Positions 8,917-23,911 of a stretch of 64,000 bases of DNA are shown piece by piece (the first letter of the stretch is position 1; each line of letters begins with the position of its first letter). The notes beneath the pieces were generated by a model that was not told the origin of the DNA, searched no databases, and saw only the letters and a program-made list of their open reading frames with translations. The translations under genes and the position numbers were made by a program. Source of the DNA: Gammaproteobacteria bacterium (GTDB taxonomy: Bacteria > Pseudomonadota > Gammaproteobacteria > Burkholderiales > Rhodocyclaceae); NCBI GenBank assembly GCA_018825305.1, contig JAHJEO010000016.1, positions 1 through 64,000 on the forward strand, given 5' to 3'.

Positions 8917-9954
8917 TCACGGCGCGGGATTGGCGTTGACCAGGTGCGTCTGGTCGATCGCGGCCAGCACATCCGCACTCAGGGGCGTCTCACAGGCGTC
9001 CAGGTTTTCGCGCAATTGGCCGAGTGACGAAGCGCCGACGATGGTGCTGGCGACGAACCAGCGCGAGAGGACGAAGGCCAGCGCCAGTTGCGTCGGCGTC
9101 AGGCCATGTGCGTGCGCCAGCGAACAGTAGGCCGCGACCGCCGGGGCGACGCCCGGTTTTTCGTAACGCTGGCCAAAACCCTTGAAGCGGTTGATGCGCC
9201 CCGCGGCATCCGCGGCCACAAGATACTTGCCGGTGAGGTGGCCGAAAGCCAGCGGCGAATAGGCGAGCAGGCTGACGTTCTCGCGGTGGCACACTTCCGC
9301 CAGCCCGCACTCGTAGGTCCGGTTCAGCAGGTTGTAGGCGTTCTGGATGGAGGCGACGCGTGGCAGGCCGAACTCGTCGGCGTGGCGCACGAACTGCATT
9401 ACCCCCCAGGGATGCTCGTTGGACAGGCCCACCGCGCGAATCTTGCCGGCCTGAACCAGTTCCGCCAGAACTTCGAGCTGGGCGCGAATGGGGCTGTGGT
9501 CACGCTCCTGCGCGGGGTCGTATTGCCACTGGCCGAACATTGGCTGGTTGCGCGCGGGCCAGTGCAACTGGTAGAGGTCGACGTATTCGGTTTGCAGGCG
9601 GCGCAGCGAGGCGTCCAGCGCCGAGCGCAGGTTGTCGCGGGTGAAGTCGAGGGCGCCGCCGCGTATCCACGGCATGTGTCGCGCCGGACCCGCCGCCTTG
9701 GTGGCCAGCACGATGGCGCTGCGGTCGCGGCGGGCCAGCCAGCGGCCGACGATGGTCTCGGTGGCACCGTAGGTCTCGGCCCGGGGCGGCACGGCATACA
9801 GCTCGGCTGTGTCGATGAAGTTGATGCCTCTTTCGAGGGCGAGGTCCAGTTGCGAATGGGCGTCATCCTCCGCCGTCTGTTCGCCGAAGGTCATGGTGCC
9901 GAGGCAGACGGGCGTCACGGACAAGGAACTGGAACCCAACGGGCGGGTTTGCAT
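8917..9954 (-). CDS. tas: Aldo/keto reductase, Tas-like
   Basis: This NADPH-dependent oxidoreductase of the AKR fold has 345 residues. MQTRPLGSSSLSVTPVCLG and TMTFGEQ begin the barrel. DTAELYAVPPRAETYGATE holds the catalytic Asp and Tyr, LATKAAGPARHMPWIRGG the Lys, and YVDLYQLHWP the His. The motif around PPRAETYGATE with LHWPARNQPMFGQ matches E. coli Tas rather than other AKRs. The natural substrate is unknown. It lies 30 nt after xerD on the same strand and could be co-transcribed. Confidence 0.9.
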   Translation of the reverse strand: MQTRPLGSSSLSVTPVCLGTMTFGEQTAEDDAHSQLDLALERGINFIDTAELYAVPPRAETYGATETIVGRWLARRDRSAIVLATKAAGPARHMPWIRGGALDFTRDNLRSALDASLRRLQTEYVDLYQLHWPARNQPMFGQWQYDPAQERDHSPIRAQLEVLAELVQAGKIRAVGLSNEHPWGVMQFVRHADEFGLPRVASIQNAYNLLNRTYECGLAEVCHRENVSLLAYSPLAFGHLTGKYLVAADAAGRINRFKGFGQRYEKPGVAPAVAAYCSLAHAHGLTPTQLALAFVLSRWFVASTIVGASSLGQLRENLDACETPLSADVLAAIDQTHLVNANPAP

Positions 9955-9984
9955 GTGAACTCCTAAGCCGGGCGCGCTTCGATT

Positions 9985-10893
9985 CTAGCCACGGGGGTGG
10001 TGCTGCTGGTGAAGCTGCTTGAGGCGTTCCCGCGCGACGTGGGTGTAGACCTGCGTCGTCGAGATGTCGGCATGGCCCAACAGCATCTGCACCGCGCGCA
10101 GGTCCGCGCCGTGGTTGAGGAGGTGGGTGGCGAAGGCGTGGCGCAGCACGTGGGGCGACACCCGTTCGCGCGGGATGCCGGCTGTCACGGCGTGCTTCTT
10201 GATCAGCGTCCAGGCCATCTGCCGCGTCATGCCGCTTCCCCGGGCGGTGACGAATACCGCGTCGCAACCGCGGCCCTTGAGGATTTCGCCGCGGGCCTGT
10301 GTCAGGTAGCGCTGCAGCCACTCCGCCGCCACTTCGCCCAGCGGCACCAGCCTTTCCTTGGCGCCCTTGCCGAGGGTGCGCACCACGTTGTCCTGCAGGC
10401 TGACCTCGAACAGCTTGAGGCCGATCAGTTCGGAAACGCGCAGGCCCGTGGCGTAGAGAAGTTCCAGCAGGGCGCGGTCGCGCAGGCCGAGGGGCGTCGC
10501 CAGGTCGGGTGCCGCGAGCAGCGCCTCGACCTGCGCTTCGCTCAGTGTCTTGGGAAAACGCTCTGCCCGTATCGGCCGCTCGATGTTGAGCATGGGGTCG
10601 GCCTGGAGCCGGCCGCGCTCTATCAGCCAGCGGTAGAGGCGCTTCAGCGCCGAATGCAGCCGCCGCTGGCTGGCCGGCTTGATGCGTTCCGGACGCGTGT
10701 GCAGGTGGGCGAGGTAGGCGTTGATGTCGCCTTCGCCCGCCGTGGCAAGCGACCCGCCACGCGCCGCGAGCCAGGCGCCGAACAGCCCGAGGTCGGAGCG
10801 GTAGGCGGCAAGGGTGTTCTTGGCCAGGCCATCGGCCAGCCAGAGGGCATCGACAAATTCGTCGAGCAGGGCGGTGTCAGCTTCTTGTGGCAT
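9985..10893 (-). CDS. xerD: Tyrosine recombinase XerD
   Basis: XerD, with XerC, resolves chromosome dimers at dif. The protein has 302 residues. The N-terminal SAM-like domain is LLDEFVDALWLADGLAKNTL. The catalytic domain shows all active residues: R in ATGLRVSELIGLK, HxxR in SPHVLRHAFATHLL, and H...Y in LLGHADISTTQVYTH. I chose ATG 10893 (MPQEADTALL). The start overlaps the ogt end by 17 nt. Length and the C-terminal RLKQLHQQHHPRG match chromosomal XerD rather than a phage integrase. Confidence 0.95.
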   Translation of the reverse strand: MPQEADTALLDEFVDALWLADGLAKNTLAAYRSDLGLFGAWLAARGGSLATAGEGDINAYLAHLHTRPERIKPASQRRLHSALKRLYRWLIERGRLQADPMLNIERPIRAERFPKTLSEAQVEALLAAPDLATPLGLRDRALLELLYATGLRVSELIGLKLFEVSLQDNVVRTLGKGAKERLVPLGEVAAEWLQRYLTQARGEILKGRGCDAVFVTARGSGMTRQMAWTLIKKHAVTAGIPRERVSPHVLRHAFATHLLNHGADLRAVQMLLGHADISTTQVYTHVARERLKQLHQQHHPRG

Positions 10894-11380
10894 CGGCGAA
10901 CGGCCCGGCCCCTTCATGCGCCAGCAGCCAGCGCTTGATGTCGAGCAGGAAGCCGCCGCGGCTCCGGGCGAAGCCACCCAGACCGCCATTGGCGCCGCCG
11001 GCCGCGACGACGCGGTGGCAGGGAATGACCAGCGGGTAGGGGTTGGCGCCGCAGGCGCCGCCGACCGGGCGCGGCGCGCTGGCGAGGTCGGCTGCGAGTT
11101 CTCCATAAGTGCGGGTCGCGCCGCGGGGAATGGCGGCGATCCGCTGCCAGACGCGGCGCTGGAAGGCGGTGCCGGCTGGGGCCAGCGGCAGGGTGAACTC
11201 GAAGGACGGGTTCGCCAGATAGGCGCGCAACTGGCGCACCGCCTCATGTGCCAGCGGCGTTACGGGCTTCACTGCGGCACGTGGTTCGAGATAGACGATT
11301 TCGCAGATTTCGTCGGCCGAGCAGTGGATCCCCAAGGAAAAACTCGGCCCGGACAGCACGGCGGAAAAACCCGGGTTCAT
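10877..11380 (-). CDS. ogt: Methylated-DNA--protein-cysteine methyltransferase
   Basis: This suicide repair enzyme removes alkyl groups from O6-alkylguanine. The protein has 167 residues. The C-terminal domain has RVWQRIAAIPRGATRTYGELA (helix-turn-helix) and the acceptor motif PYPLVIPCHRVV, with Cys in the PCHR box, then GGLGGFARSRGGFLLDIKRWLL. It lacks an Ada regulatory domain. The start follows AGGAG and overlaps the upstream gene stop (ATGA). It overlaps xerD downstream, so this is a tightly packed run of genes. Confidence 0.94.
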   Translation of the reverse strand: MNPGFSAVLSGPSFSLGIHCSADEICEIVYLEPRAAVKPVTPLAHEAVRQLRAYLANPSFEFTLPLAPAGTAFQRRVWQRIAAIPRGATRTYGELAADLASAPRPVGGACGANPYPLVIPCHRVVAAGGANGGLGGFARSRGGFLLDIKRWLLAHEGAGPFADATRS

Positions 11381-11751
11381 GGCGGACAACTCCTGATCTC
11401 GATCACCGTCGTATTGTCGATCCCCGGCAGGTGCGCGGCAAGCGGTGCGCAGCGATCGGCGATGCACAGTTCGTAGCCGCCGGCGTGGGGCGAGTGGGTC
11501 AGGCGCAGCACTGCCTGCGGCGGCAACGTGGGGCGATAACGCCAGACGCCGTGTTCGAGCACGGCGCCCGGCGGCGGCTCCATGCCGGCGCCGCTGCCGC
11601 GAATGCGGGCCTGATCCAGCACCAGCTGGCGCCCTTCGACGCGCCAGTCTTCCTCCCAGCGGATCTTCTCTATCGAGTGCACCCAGGCCAGGGTGAAGGT
11701 ATCGATGGCCAGGGTCGCCGCGACGGCGCCGGCGGCAAGGCACAGTGGCAT
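11377..11751 (-). CDS. DUF1850 protein, partner of the TAXI-TRAP transporter
   Basis: The protein has 124 residues with an N-terminal hydrophobic segment and the DUF1850 motifs FTLAWVHSIEKIRWEEDWRV and GVWRYRPTLPPQAVLRL. Proteins of this family are usually encoded directly after TAXI-type fused TRAP permeases, as here (13 nt after the permease stop). A periplasmic or membrane accessory role is inferred from that pairing, and no activity is known. I chose ATG 11751. Its stop overlaps the ogt start. Confidence 0.82.
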   Translation of the reverse strand: MPLCLAAGAVAATLAIDTFTLAWVHSIEKIRWEEDWRVEGRQLVLDQARIRGSGAGMEPPPGAVLEHGVWRYRPTLPPQAVLRLTHSPHAGGYELCIADRCAPLAAHLPGIDNTTVIEIRSCPP

Positions 11752-11764
11752 CGGGTGGCCGCCC

Positions 11765-13843
<2,079 letters not shown>

Positions 13844-13864
13844 GGGACCGTGCCGGCCGCCGGC

Positions 13865-14809
13865 TTACTTGATCAGGCCGGCTTCGCGGTAGTACTTCTC
13901 GGCACCCGGATGCAGCGGAGCCGGGGGGGCCTTGAAGGCGTTCTCTTTCTTGATCGCCTTGGCGGCGGCATGCGCGGCGACCATCTGGTCGAGGTTGTCG
14001 AACATGGACTTGGTCATGGCATAGACGGTGTCTGCCGGCACGCCCTCGTGGGTGACGAGGAAGTTCTGGATCGCCACGGTGGCGACTTCCTCGGTCTGGC
14101 CGTTGTAGGTGTTGGCCGGAATGGCGCCGGACTGGTAGGCGGGATCGCCGACCTTGGCGACGACGTCGGCCGGCACCGGCACGATGACGATCTTGACAGC
14201 GGTGGCGAGGTCGCGGACCGCCGCGACACCGAGGCCGGCCGAGATCAGCGTGGCGTCGAGCTGGCGGTTCTTGATGAGTTCCACCGACTCGCCGAAGGGC
14301 AGGTATTCGGTCTTGGCGAAGTCCTTGTAGCTCATGCCGGCGGCCTTGAAGATGTTGCGGGCGTTGAGCTCGGTGCCGCTCTTGGGTGCGCCGACGGCGA
14401 CGCGCTTGCCCTTGAGGTCCGCCAGCGTCTTGATGCCGGAGTCGGCGGCGGCAACGATCTGGATGTGGTTCGGGTAGATGGCGGCCAGGGTGCGCAGCTT
14501 CTTCAGCGGCGTCTTGAAGCCGGCTTCCTCGTCGCCCTTCCAGGCATCGGAGAAGGCATCGCCCAGCGAGAAACCGACTTCGCCGCGGCCCGCCTGCAAC
14601 AGGTTGAGGTTTTCGGAACTGGCCTTGGTGGCCTGCACCGACGCCTTGGCGTTGGGTAGTGCCTTGCCATAGATCTGGGACAAAGAAACGCCGAGTGGAT
14701 AATAGACACCGCTGGTGCCGCCGGTGAGTACGTTGATGAAGTCCGCCGCGTGGGCCGAGACGGAAAGCAGGGCGCCGGCGCAAAGTCCGAGCAGGGTGCG
14801 CTTGTTCAT
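13865..14809 (-). CDS. TAXI-family TRAP solute-binding protein
   Basis: This periplasmic receptor of 314 residues feeds the fused TRAP permease next to it. A signal peptide (MNKRTLLGLCAGALLSVSAHA) is followed by the TAXI block FINVLTGGTSGVYYPLG, which names the family, and NLLQAGRGEVGFSLGDAF. The start at 14809 follows AGGAGGAGACACC. A TATAAT box on the minus strand (14842-14847) is well placed for a promoter, but no clear -35 is seen. The ligand cannot be predicted. Confidence 0.94.
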   Translation of the reverse strand: MNKRTLLGLCAGALLSVSAHAADFINVLTGGTSGVYYPLGVSLSQIYGKALPNAKASVQATKASSENLNLLQAGRGEVGFSLGDAFSDAWKGDEEAGFKTPLKKLRTLAAIYPNHIQIVAAADSGIKTLADLKGKRVAVGAPKSGTELNARNIFKAAGMSYKDFAKTEYLPFGESVELIKNRQLDATLISAGLGVAAVRDLATAVKIVIVPVPADVVAKVGDPAYQSGAIPANTYNGQTEEVATVAIQNFLVTHEGVPADTVYAMTKSMFDNLDQMVAAHAAAKAIKKENAFKAPPAPLHPGAEKYYREAGLIK

Positions 14810-14885
14810 GGTGTCTCCTCCTGTTGTGGTTGTGCGGCCGATTATAGACACACCACACCAACAACAGACCTCGCCGCGAAGAGGG

Positions 14886-16142
14886 CTAAGCCCGCACCTC
14901 GCCGTCGCCGAGGACGATCCATTTCTGCGAGGTCAGCCCCTCGAGACCGACCGGGCCGCGGGCGTGGAACTTGTCGGTGGAAATCCCGATCTCGGCGCCG
15001 AGGCCATACTCGAAGCCGTCGGCGAAGCGGGTCGAGGCGTTCACCATCACCGAGCTCGAATCCACCTCGCGCAGGAAGCGCATGGCGTGGCTGTAGTCCT
15101 CGGTGACGATGGACTCGGTGTGGGCCGAGGAATACTTGTTGATGTGTTCGATGGCTTCGCCGACGTCGGCGACGATCTTTACCGAGATGATCGCGGCGAG
15201 ATACTCGGTGTAGTAGTCCTCGTCGCTGGCGGGCTTGGCGTTCGTCACCAACGCCTGCGTCTCGGCGCAGCCGCGGATCTCGACCCCCTTGGCCGTCAGC
15301 ATGGCGCATAAAGTCGGCGCTAGCGCCACGGCGACCGGGCGGGCGATCAGCAGCGATTCGGCGGTGTTGCAGGTGCCCAGGCGCTGGGTCTTGGCGTTCT
15401 CGACGATCTTCAGCGCCTTGGCCGGATCGGCGGCGGCGTCGACATAGACGTGGCAGTTGCCGTCGAGGTGCTTGATCACCGGTACCTTCGCCTCGCGGCT
15501 GATGCGCTCGATCAGGCCCTTGCCGCCGCGCGGCACGATGACATCGACGTACTGCGGCATCGCCACCAGTTCGCCGACGGCGGCGCGGTCGGTAGTTTCG
15601 ATCACCTGCACGGCGGTTTCCGGCAGGCCGGCGGCCTTGAGGCCGGCACGGACGCAGGCGGCGATGGCCTGGTTGGCGCGGATGGCCTCCTTGCCGCCGC
15701 GCAGGATCGCGGCGTTGCCCGACTTGAGGCACAGCGCCGCAGCGTCGGCGGTGACGTTGGGCCGTGCTTCGTAGATGATGCCGACCACACCCAGCGGCAC
15801 GCGCATCTTGCCGACCTGGATGCCGCTGGGGCGGCGCTTCATGTCGGTCATTTCTCCGACCGGGTCGGGCAGGGCGGCAACCTGCTCCAGTCCCTGCGCA
15901 ATGCTTTCGACACCCTTTGCGGTCAGCGTCAGGCGGTCGATCATCGCTGCGTCCAGCCCGTTGGCCCGGGCCTCGGCGAGGTCCTCGGCGTTGGCGGCGA
16001 GCAGGCCGGCGCTGCCGTCGCGGATGGCCTGCGCCATTGCCAGCAGCGCCGCGTTCTTGGCGGCGGTCGAGGCCTTCGCCGTTTCCCGCGAGGCCGCGCG
16101 GGCGGCGCGGCCGACGTTTTCCATGTAGTCCTTGATGTCCAT
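14886..16142 (-). CDS. proA: Gamma-glutamyl phosphate reductase ProA
   Basis: ProA reduces gamma-glutamyl phosphate to glutamate semialdehyde with NADPH in proline synthesis. The protein has 418 residues with an aldehyde dehydrogenase-like fold. Motifs are [33 protein letters not shown], the catalytic Cys in [11 protein letters not shown], and [19 protein letters not shown]. The start at 16142 ([15 protein letters not shown]) has GAGGAA upstream. It follows holA by 11 nt and closes the leuS-lptE-holA-proA operon. Confidence 0.96.
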   Translation of the reverse strand: MDIKDYMENVGRAARAASRETAKASTAAKNAALLAMAQAIRDGSAGLLAANAEDLAEARANGLDAAMIDRLTLTAKGVESIAQGLEQVAALPDPVGEMTDMKRRPSGIQVGKMRVPLGVVGIIYEARPNVTADAAALCLKSGNAAILRGGKEAIRANQAIAACVRAGLKAAGLPETAVQVIETTDRAAVGELVAMPQYVDVIVPRGGKGLIERISREAKVPVIKHLDGNCHVYVDAAADPAKALKIVENAKTQRLGTCNTAESLLIARPVAVALAPTLCAMLTAKGVEIRGCAETQALVTNAKPASDEDYYTEYLAAIISVKIVADVGEAIEHINKYSSAHTESIVTEDYSHAMRFLREVDSSSVMVNASTRFADGFEYGLGAEIGISTDKFHARGPVGLEGLTSQKWIVLGDGEVRA

Positions 16143-16153
16143 CAGGCAGTTCC

Positions 16154-17068
16154 TCAATTGGCTCGGCTCATGCGCAGCGACAGCTGCAGGAACTCGTCCC
16201 ACAAATCGCCCTTTGCCACGCCTTTAATCATGCGGTCAATGCGCGCGGCGTGCAACAGGGCGTTTCGCGCCGCGCGGCGGCGCCCCGGGTTCTTCTGGAA
16301 CAGGCTGCGGGCTTCGGTGGCAATCGCCCACAGCACCAGCGGCGGTGCCGCATCCTCGGCGCGCAGGCCCTCGATGACGCGGGCGCAGCGTGCCGGGTTG
16401 CCCTCGGTCAGTGCCTGGCGCAGCTTGCCGATGTCGTAGCGGGCGACATTGAGCACCGCGCCTTCGATCTGCGTCGGCGTCAGCGCGCCCTCGGGGTAGA
16501 GCAAGCCAAGCTTCTGGATTTCCTGGTGGGCGGCGAGCAGGTTGCCCTCGACATGGGCGGCGATGAATTCCAGCGCCTCGCGCGGCGTGGTCTGCTTCTG
16601 GCGCTGCAGCCGCGCGGCGATCCAGTCCGGCAGTCGCGCCAGCGGCGGCGCGTTGGCTTCGATGGCGACGCCAGTGCCGACGAGGGCCGAGAACCAGGCG
16701 CTCTTCTTCACCTGCCAGTCGAGTTGCGGCAGCGTCACCAGCGTCACCACGCCCTGCGGCAGTTGCTTGCAGTAGCGTTGCAGGGCCTCGCCGCCTTCGC
16801 GCCCGGGCTTGCCGGTGGGCAGGCGCAGGTCGATCAGCTTGTCGCCGCCGAACAGCGAGAGGTTGCCGGCGGCGAGGAACAGTTCGTCCCACTTGAACCC
16901 GGCGCTCGCCACCAGCACCTCGCGCTCGGCGAAGCCCTGGGCGCGCGCGGCGCCTCGGATCGCATCGGCGGCCTCGATCACCAGCAGTGGCTCGTCGCCA
17001 TGCAGGACGTACAGGGCCTGGAGCGGCTGGGCGATGTGGGCGGCGAGCTGTTCCGGCCGGAGTTGCAT
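16154..17068 (-). CDS. holA: DNA polymerase III delta subunit HolA
   Basis: HolA is the clamp-loader subunit that opens the beta clamp. The protein has 304 residues: [38 protein letters not shown], then [18 protein letters not shown] and [19 protein letters not shown]. It has no Walker A motif, as expected for delta. I chose ATG 17068. An upstream extension in frame is antisense to lptE and has no homology. LptE and HolA side by side after leuS is a standard proteobacterial order. Confidence 0.94.
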   Translation of the reverse strand: MQLRPEQLAAHIAQPLQALYVLHGDEPLLVIEAADAIRGAARAQGFAEREVLVASAGFKWDELFLAAGNLSLFGGDKLIDLRLPTGKPGREGGEALQRYCKQLPQGVVTLVTLPQLDWQVKKSAWFSALVGTGVAIEANAPPLARLPDWIAARLQRQKQTTPREALEFIAAHVEGNLLAAHQEIQKLGLLYPEGALTPTQIEGAVLNVARYDIGKLRQALTEGNPARCARVIEGLRAEDAAPPLVLWAIATEARSLFQKNPGRRRAARNALLHAARIDRMIKGVAKGDLWDEFLQLSLRMSRAN

Positions 17069-17075
17069 GGCCGTC

Positions 17076-17596
17076 TCAGTCGGCCGCGGCGGCAGGTGTC
17101 GCTGGCGGCTTTGCAGCCGACAGCCGGCGCAGCATCTGCTGCGCCAGGTCGCCCTGCATGTCGCGCCAGAGCAGCGCCTCTTCGGCTTCCTTGGACAGCA
17201 CCTGGGTATCGCTGAAACTGATGTCGCGATGCAGTGCGACCCGGGACTGCGGCAGCCAGTCGCGCCCGGCGGCATCATGGACGCGGTAGGTGACGGTGCG
17301 CAGCAGCTGGAATTCACGGACGCGGCCGGAGGTGTCCAGCGAAAGGATATTCTTGCTCGGGGCGTCGCCGAGGATGCTGAGGATGACCTGCGCCTCCTTG
17401 GCGCTGTCCACCACCCGCGTCTTGGTCGAGGCCTCGATGCTGCGCTTGAGCATGGCGTGCAACTCGCTGGTTGCCGGCAGCGTAATGTACACAGTGTCGA
17501 ACGGCAGGGTGTAGCTGCCGCGCAACTGGAAGCCGCAGGCCGAGAGCAGCAGGACGCTGGCGAGGAGCAGTAGCTTGCGCATGGTCATCACGCTCA

Positions 17597-17597
<1 letters not shown>
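17076..17597 (-). CDS. lptE: LPS-assembly lipoprotein LptE
   Basis: This outer-membrane lipoprotein plugs the LptD barrel for LPS export. The protein has 173 residues. The lipobox LSAC-GF (Cys at about residue 21) follows the signal segment MRKLLLLASVLLLSACGFQL. The body includes RGSYTLPFDTVYITLPATSE. The start overlaps the leuS stop (TGATG), which suggests coupling. Internal ATGs at 17588 and 17582 are alternative starts and would give a more standard signal peptide. Confidence 0.92.
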
Positions 17598-20761
<3,164 letters not shown>

Positions 20762-20839
20762 TCATGCTTGTGGGTAAAGATAATGCGCCGCAACACGGCG
20801 CGGCGGCCGCTTTGACACGGTCGTTATAATTGCCCGACC

Positions 20840-23032
20840 ATGTCCGACCTCCTGCGCGGCCTCAATCCGGAACAGCTGGCCGCCGTCACGCTGCCGCCGC
20901 AGCACGCCCTGATCCTGGCCGGCGCAGGCAGTGGCAAAACGCGCGTGCTGACGACGCGCATCGCCTGGCTGATCTCGACCGGCCAGGCCAGCCCGCAGGG
21001 CGTGCTCGGCGTGACCTTCACCAACAAGGCGGCGCGCGAGATGCTGACGCGTTTGTCGGCCATGCTGCCGATCAACACCCGCGGCATGTGGATCGGCACC
21101 TTCCACGGACTCTGCAACCGCCTGCTGCGCGCCCACCATCGCGACGCCGCCCTGCCGCAGCTGTTCCAGATCCTCGATTCGGCCGACCAGCTTTCGGCCG
21201 TAAAGCGCCTGCTGAAATCGCTCAACATCGATGATGAAAAATTCCCGCCGCGCGAGCTGTGCCACTTCATCAACGCCCAGAAAGAGGCCGGCCTGCGCGC
21301 CAGCGCGGTCGAAGCCTGGGACGACTACAGCCGCCGCCGCGTCGAGTTCTACGCCGCTTACGATGCCCAGTGCCAGCGGGAAGGCGTGGTTGATTTCGCC
21401 GAGCTGCTGCTGCGCTCCTACGAGCTGCTGTCCCGCAACGAGCCGCTGCGCCGCCACTATCAGGAACGCTTCCGCCACATTCTCGTCGACGAATTCCAGG
21501 ACACCAATGTCCTCCAGTACAAGTGGCTGAAGCTGCTGGCGGGCGGCGGCGCGGCGATGTTCGCGGTGGGGGATGATGACCAGTCCATCTACGCCTTCCG
21601 CGGCGCCGACGTCGGCAACATGCGCGACTTCGAGCGCGAGTTCAAGGTGGCGAACGTGATCCGCCTCGAGCAGAACTACCGCTCGCACGGCAACATCCTC
21701 GACGCCGCCAACGCCATCATCAAGAACAATGCCCGGCGGCTCGGCAAGAACCTGTGGACCGAGGCCGGCAGCGGCGAGCCGATCCGCGTCTTCGAGGGCT
21801 ATTCCGACCTCGACGAGGCGCGCTGGATCGTCGAGGAAATCAAGGCGCTGGCGCGCGACGGCCATGCCCGTGTCGAGATCGCGCTGCTCTATCGCAGCAA
21901 CGCCCAGTCGCGCGTGCTTGAACACGCCTTGTTCTCGGCCGGCCTACCCTATCGCGTCTATGGCGGCCTGCGCTTCTTCGAACGGCAGGAGATCAAGCAC
22001 GCGCTGGCCTACCTGCGCCTGATCGCCAATACCGACGACGATACCGCCTTCGCCCGCGTGGTGAATTTCCCGACGCGGGGCATCGGCGCGCGCAGCCTCG
22101 AACTGCTGCAGGACGCCGCCAGGGCTGCCGGTAGCAGCCTCCACGCGGCCATTCCTGCGGTCGCGGGCGCCGGCGGCGCCAAGCTCGCCGGCTTCGCCGC
22201 GCTGATCGCGAAAATGCGCGAGGCCGCCGACTTGCCGCTGCCCGAACTCATCGACCATGTCGTCGAACTCTCCGGCCTGCGCGCGCACTACCAGAACGAG
22301 AAGGAGGGCCAGGACCGCCTCGCCAACCTTGACGAACTGCTCAACGCCGGCGCCAACTTCATCGGCGAGGAAGGCGCGCTGGGTGCTGCGGGAGAAGAGG
22401 GTGGGCAAACGGGCGAACAGACTGGCGAACTGCGGGCCGACCTCGCCTCCTTCCTCGCCCATGCCGCGCTAGAGGCCGGCGAACACCAGGCCGGCGAGGG
22501 CGACGACGCGCTGCAGCTGATGACCGTGCATTCGGCCAAGGGCCTCGAATTCAACGTCGTCTTTGTCAGCGGCCTCGAAGAAGGCCTGTTCCCGCACGAG
22601 AACGCCATCCTCGAAGCCGACGGGCTGGAAGAGGAGCGCCGCCTGATGTACGTCGCGGTGACGCGGGCGCGGCAGCGGCTCTACCTCTCGCATGCGCAGA
22701 CCCGCATGCTGCATGGCCAGACCCGCTACAACCTGCCCTCGCGCTTCCTCGATGAAATCCCCGCCGGCCTGCTCAAGTGGCTGACGCCGAAGGCGGGAAA
22801 GAACGGCTTCGCCGCCGTGGCGCCAGCGCCGAGTTTTTCCGGCGCGCCCCGCCGCAGCGATGCGGACGGCAACGGCCTGCGCATCGGTCAGGGTGTCCTC
22901 CACGCCAAGTTCGGCGAGGGCGTCGTCGTCAATCTCGAAGGTGCCGGGCAGGATGCTCGCGCCCAGATCAATTTCGGCGGCGCCGGCATGAAGTGGCTGG
23001 CGCTGTCGGTCGCCAAGCTCACCCCGGTTTGA
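20840..23032 (+). CDS. uvrD: UvrD-like DNA helicase (helicase II)
   Basis: This 3'-5' superfamily 1A helicase has 730 residues and acts in mismatch and nucleotide excision repair. Motif I is ALILAGAGSGKTRVL (Walker A near residue 28). Motif Ia is VTFTNKAAREM. Motif II is ILVDEFQDTN, motif III is VGDDDQSIYAFRGA, and motif IV is RLEQNYRSHGNIL. Motif V is MTVHSAKGLEFNVVF and motif VI is LMYVAVTRARQRLYL. The C-terminal tail with KFGEGVVVNLEGAG is the Tudor-like UvrD end. A copy of the dispersed motif lies in the linker before that tail. Confidence 0.96.
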   Translation: MSDLLRGLNPEQLAAVTLPPQHALILAGAGSGKTRVLTTRIAWLISTGQASPQGVLGVTFTNKAAREMLTRLSAMLPINTRGMWIGTFHGLCNRLLRAHHRDAALPQLFQILDSADQLSAVKRLLKSLNIDDEKFPPRELCHFINAQKEAGLRASAVEAWDDYSRRRVEFYAAYDAQCQREGVVDFAELLLRSYELLSRNEPLRRHYQERFRHILVDEFQDTNVLQYKWLKLLAGGGAAMFAVGDDDQSIYAFRGADVGNMRDFEREFKVANVIRLEQNYRSHGNILDAANAIIKNNARRLGKNLWTEAGSGEPIRVFEGYSDLDEARWIVEEIKALARDGHARVEIALLYRSNAQSRVLEHALFSAGLPYRVYGGLRFFERQEIKHALAYLRLIANTDDDTAFARVVNFPTRGIGARSLELLQDAARAAGSSLHAAIPAVAGAGGAKLAGFAALIAKMREAADLPLPELIDHVVELSGLRAHYQNEKEGQDRLANLDELLNAGANFIGEEGALGAAGEEGGQTGEQTGELRADLASFLAHAALEAGEHQAGEGDDALQLMTVHSAKGLEFNVVFVSGLEEGLFPHENAILEADGLEEERRLMYVAVTRARQRLYLSHAQTRMLHGQTRYNLPSRFLDEIPAGLLKWLTPKAGKNGFAAVAPAPSFSGAPRRSDADGNGLRIGQGVLHAKFGEGVVVNLEGAGQDARAQINFGGAGMKWLALSVAKLTPV
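22814..22838 (+). repeat. Dispersed motif copy 4 (in uvrD)
   Basis: GCCGTGGCGCCAGCGCCG followed by AGTTTTT. It has GAG for GAC in the core and encodes VAPAPSF in the poorly conserved linker. Confidence 0.75.
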
Positions 23033-23043
23033 AAGGACGCCCC

Positions 23044-23832
23044 ATGAAGATCCGCTGCAACGGCATCGAGGTCAATTACGAAATCTCCGGCAGCGGCCCC
23101 TGCGTGGTGCTGGCCCACTCGCTCGGCAGCGACCTGTCGATCTGGGAAGCGCAAAAGTCGGCGCTGGCGGCACGCCACACCGTGGTGCGCTACGACTTGC
23201 GCGGCCATGGCGGCACCCAGCACGCGCCAGGCATGCCGCCGGGCGCCTATGATTTCGACCTGCTGGCGGCCGACGTCGTCGACCTGCTCGACATGCTCAA
23301 GATCCAGCGCGCCAGCTTCGTCGGCATCTCGCTCGGCGGCATGATCGGCCAGGCGCTGGCGCTGGCCGCGCCCAACCGCCTTGACAAGCTGGTGCTGGCC
23401 GACACCGCCGGCCGCTATCCGCCCGAAGTTCAGGCCAGCTGGCCCGAGCGCATCCGCCAGATCGAAGCCGGCGGGCTGGAGCCGCTAATCGGCCCGACGC
23501 TGGAGCGCTGGTTCACCGCGCCCTACCGCGCCGCGCATCCCGAGGTGCTGGAGCGCATCGGCGGCATCATCCGCGCCACGTCGCTGGCGGGCTACACCGG
23601 TTGCTGCCATGCCATCGCCGGACTGGATTTCCTCGACCGGCTGGCGACGGTGAGTCTCCCGACGCTGGTGCTGGTCGGCGACCAGGACCCGGGCACGCCG
23701 CCCGCCATGGCGCGCGAACTCGCCACCGCGATTCCCGGCTCGCGGCTGGAGATAATCGCCGGCGCGGCGCACCTGTCGAACATCGAGCAGTCGGAAGAAT
23801 TCAATCGCCTGCTGCTGGCGTTTCTCGGCTAA
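23044..23832 (+). CDS. Alpha/beta hydrolase, 3-oxoadipate enol-lactonase-like
   Basis: The protein has 262 residues with the alpha/beta-hydrolase fold. The oxyanion loop is VLAHSLGSDLSIWE. The nucleophile elbow is VGISLGGMIGQALAL (Ser in G-I-S-L-G). The acid is in LVLVGDQDPGTPPAMA, and the His in IIAGAAHLSNIEQ. The sequence is closest to PcaD (beta-ketoadipate pathway), but no other pca gene is nearby, so the substrate is uncertain. It begins 11 nt after uvrD with GAAAGGA upstream. A dispersed motif copy falls at residues about 37-45. Confidence 0.85.
   Translation: MKIRCNGIEVNYEISGSGPCVVLAHSLGSDLSIWEAQKSALAARHTVVRYDLRGHGGTQHAPGMPPGAYDFDLLAADVVDLLDMLKIQRASFVGISLGGMIGQALALAAPNRLDKLVLADTAGRYPPEVQASWPERIRQIEAGGLEPLIGPTLERWFTAPYRAAHPEVLERIGGIIRATSLAGYTGCCHAIAGLDFLDRLATVSLPTLVLVGDQDPGTPPAMARELATAIPGSRLEIIAGAAHLSNIEQSEEFNRLLLAFLG
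23151..23176 (-). repeat. Dispersed motif copy 5 (antisense in hydrolase)
   Basis: The plus strand reads GCAAAAGTCGGCGCTGGC followed by GGCACGCC. It matches the core except the final C of the minus-strand sense. It encodes KSALAAR in the hydrolase. Confidence 0.78.
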
Positions 23833-23850
23833 CGGCGCGCCCCTGACAGT

Positions 23851-23905
23851 CGAGCGCAGCGAGCCAAGAGCCGCCCCATCCGCGAGGAAGGGGCCGGGGG
23901 ATGGC
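23851..23905. repeat. Intergenic repeat, first copy (second copy 33697-33825)
   Basis: It contains CGAGCGCAGCGAGC (23851-23864), a CCCCATCCGCGAGGAAGGGG stem, and GGGGCCGGGGGATGGC (23890-23905). The last block recurs exactly at 33810-33825 and the first recurs with one insertion at 33697-33711. It lies between two convergent genes. Confidence 0.6.
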
Positions 23906-23911
23906 CGGCGT

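Noticed and set aside
20813-20829. TTGACA followed by TATAAT before uvrD as a promoter
   Set aside because: The two boxes are only 7 nt apart, so they cannot form one sigma-70 promoter. Either could act alone but there is no partner box.
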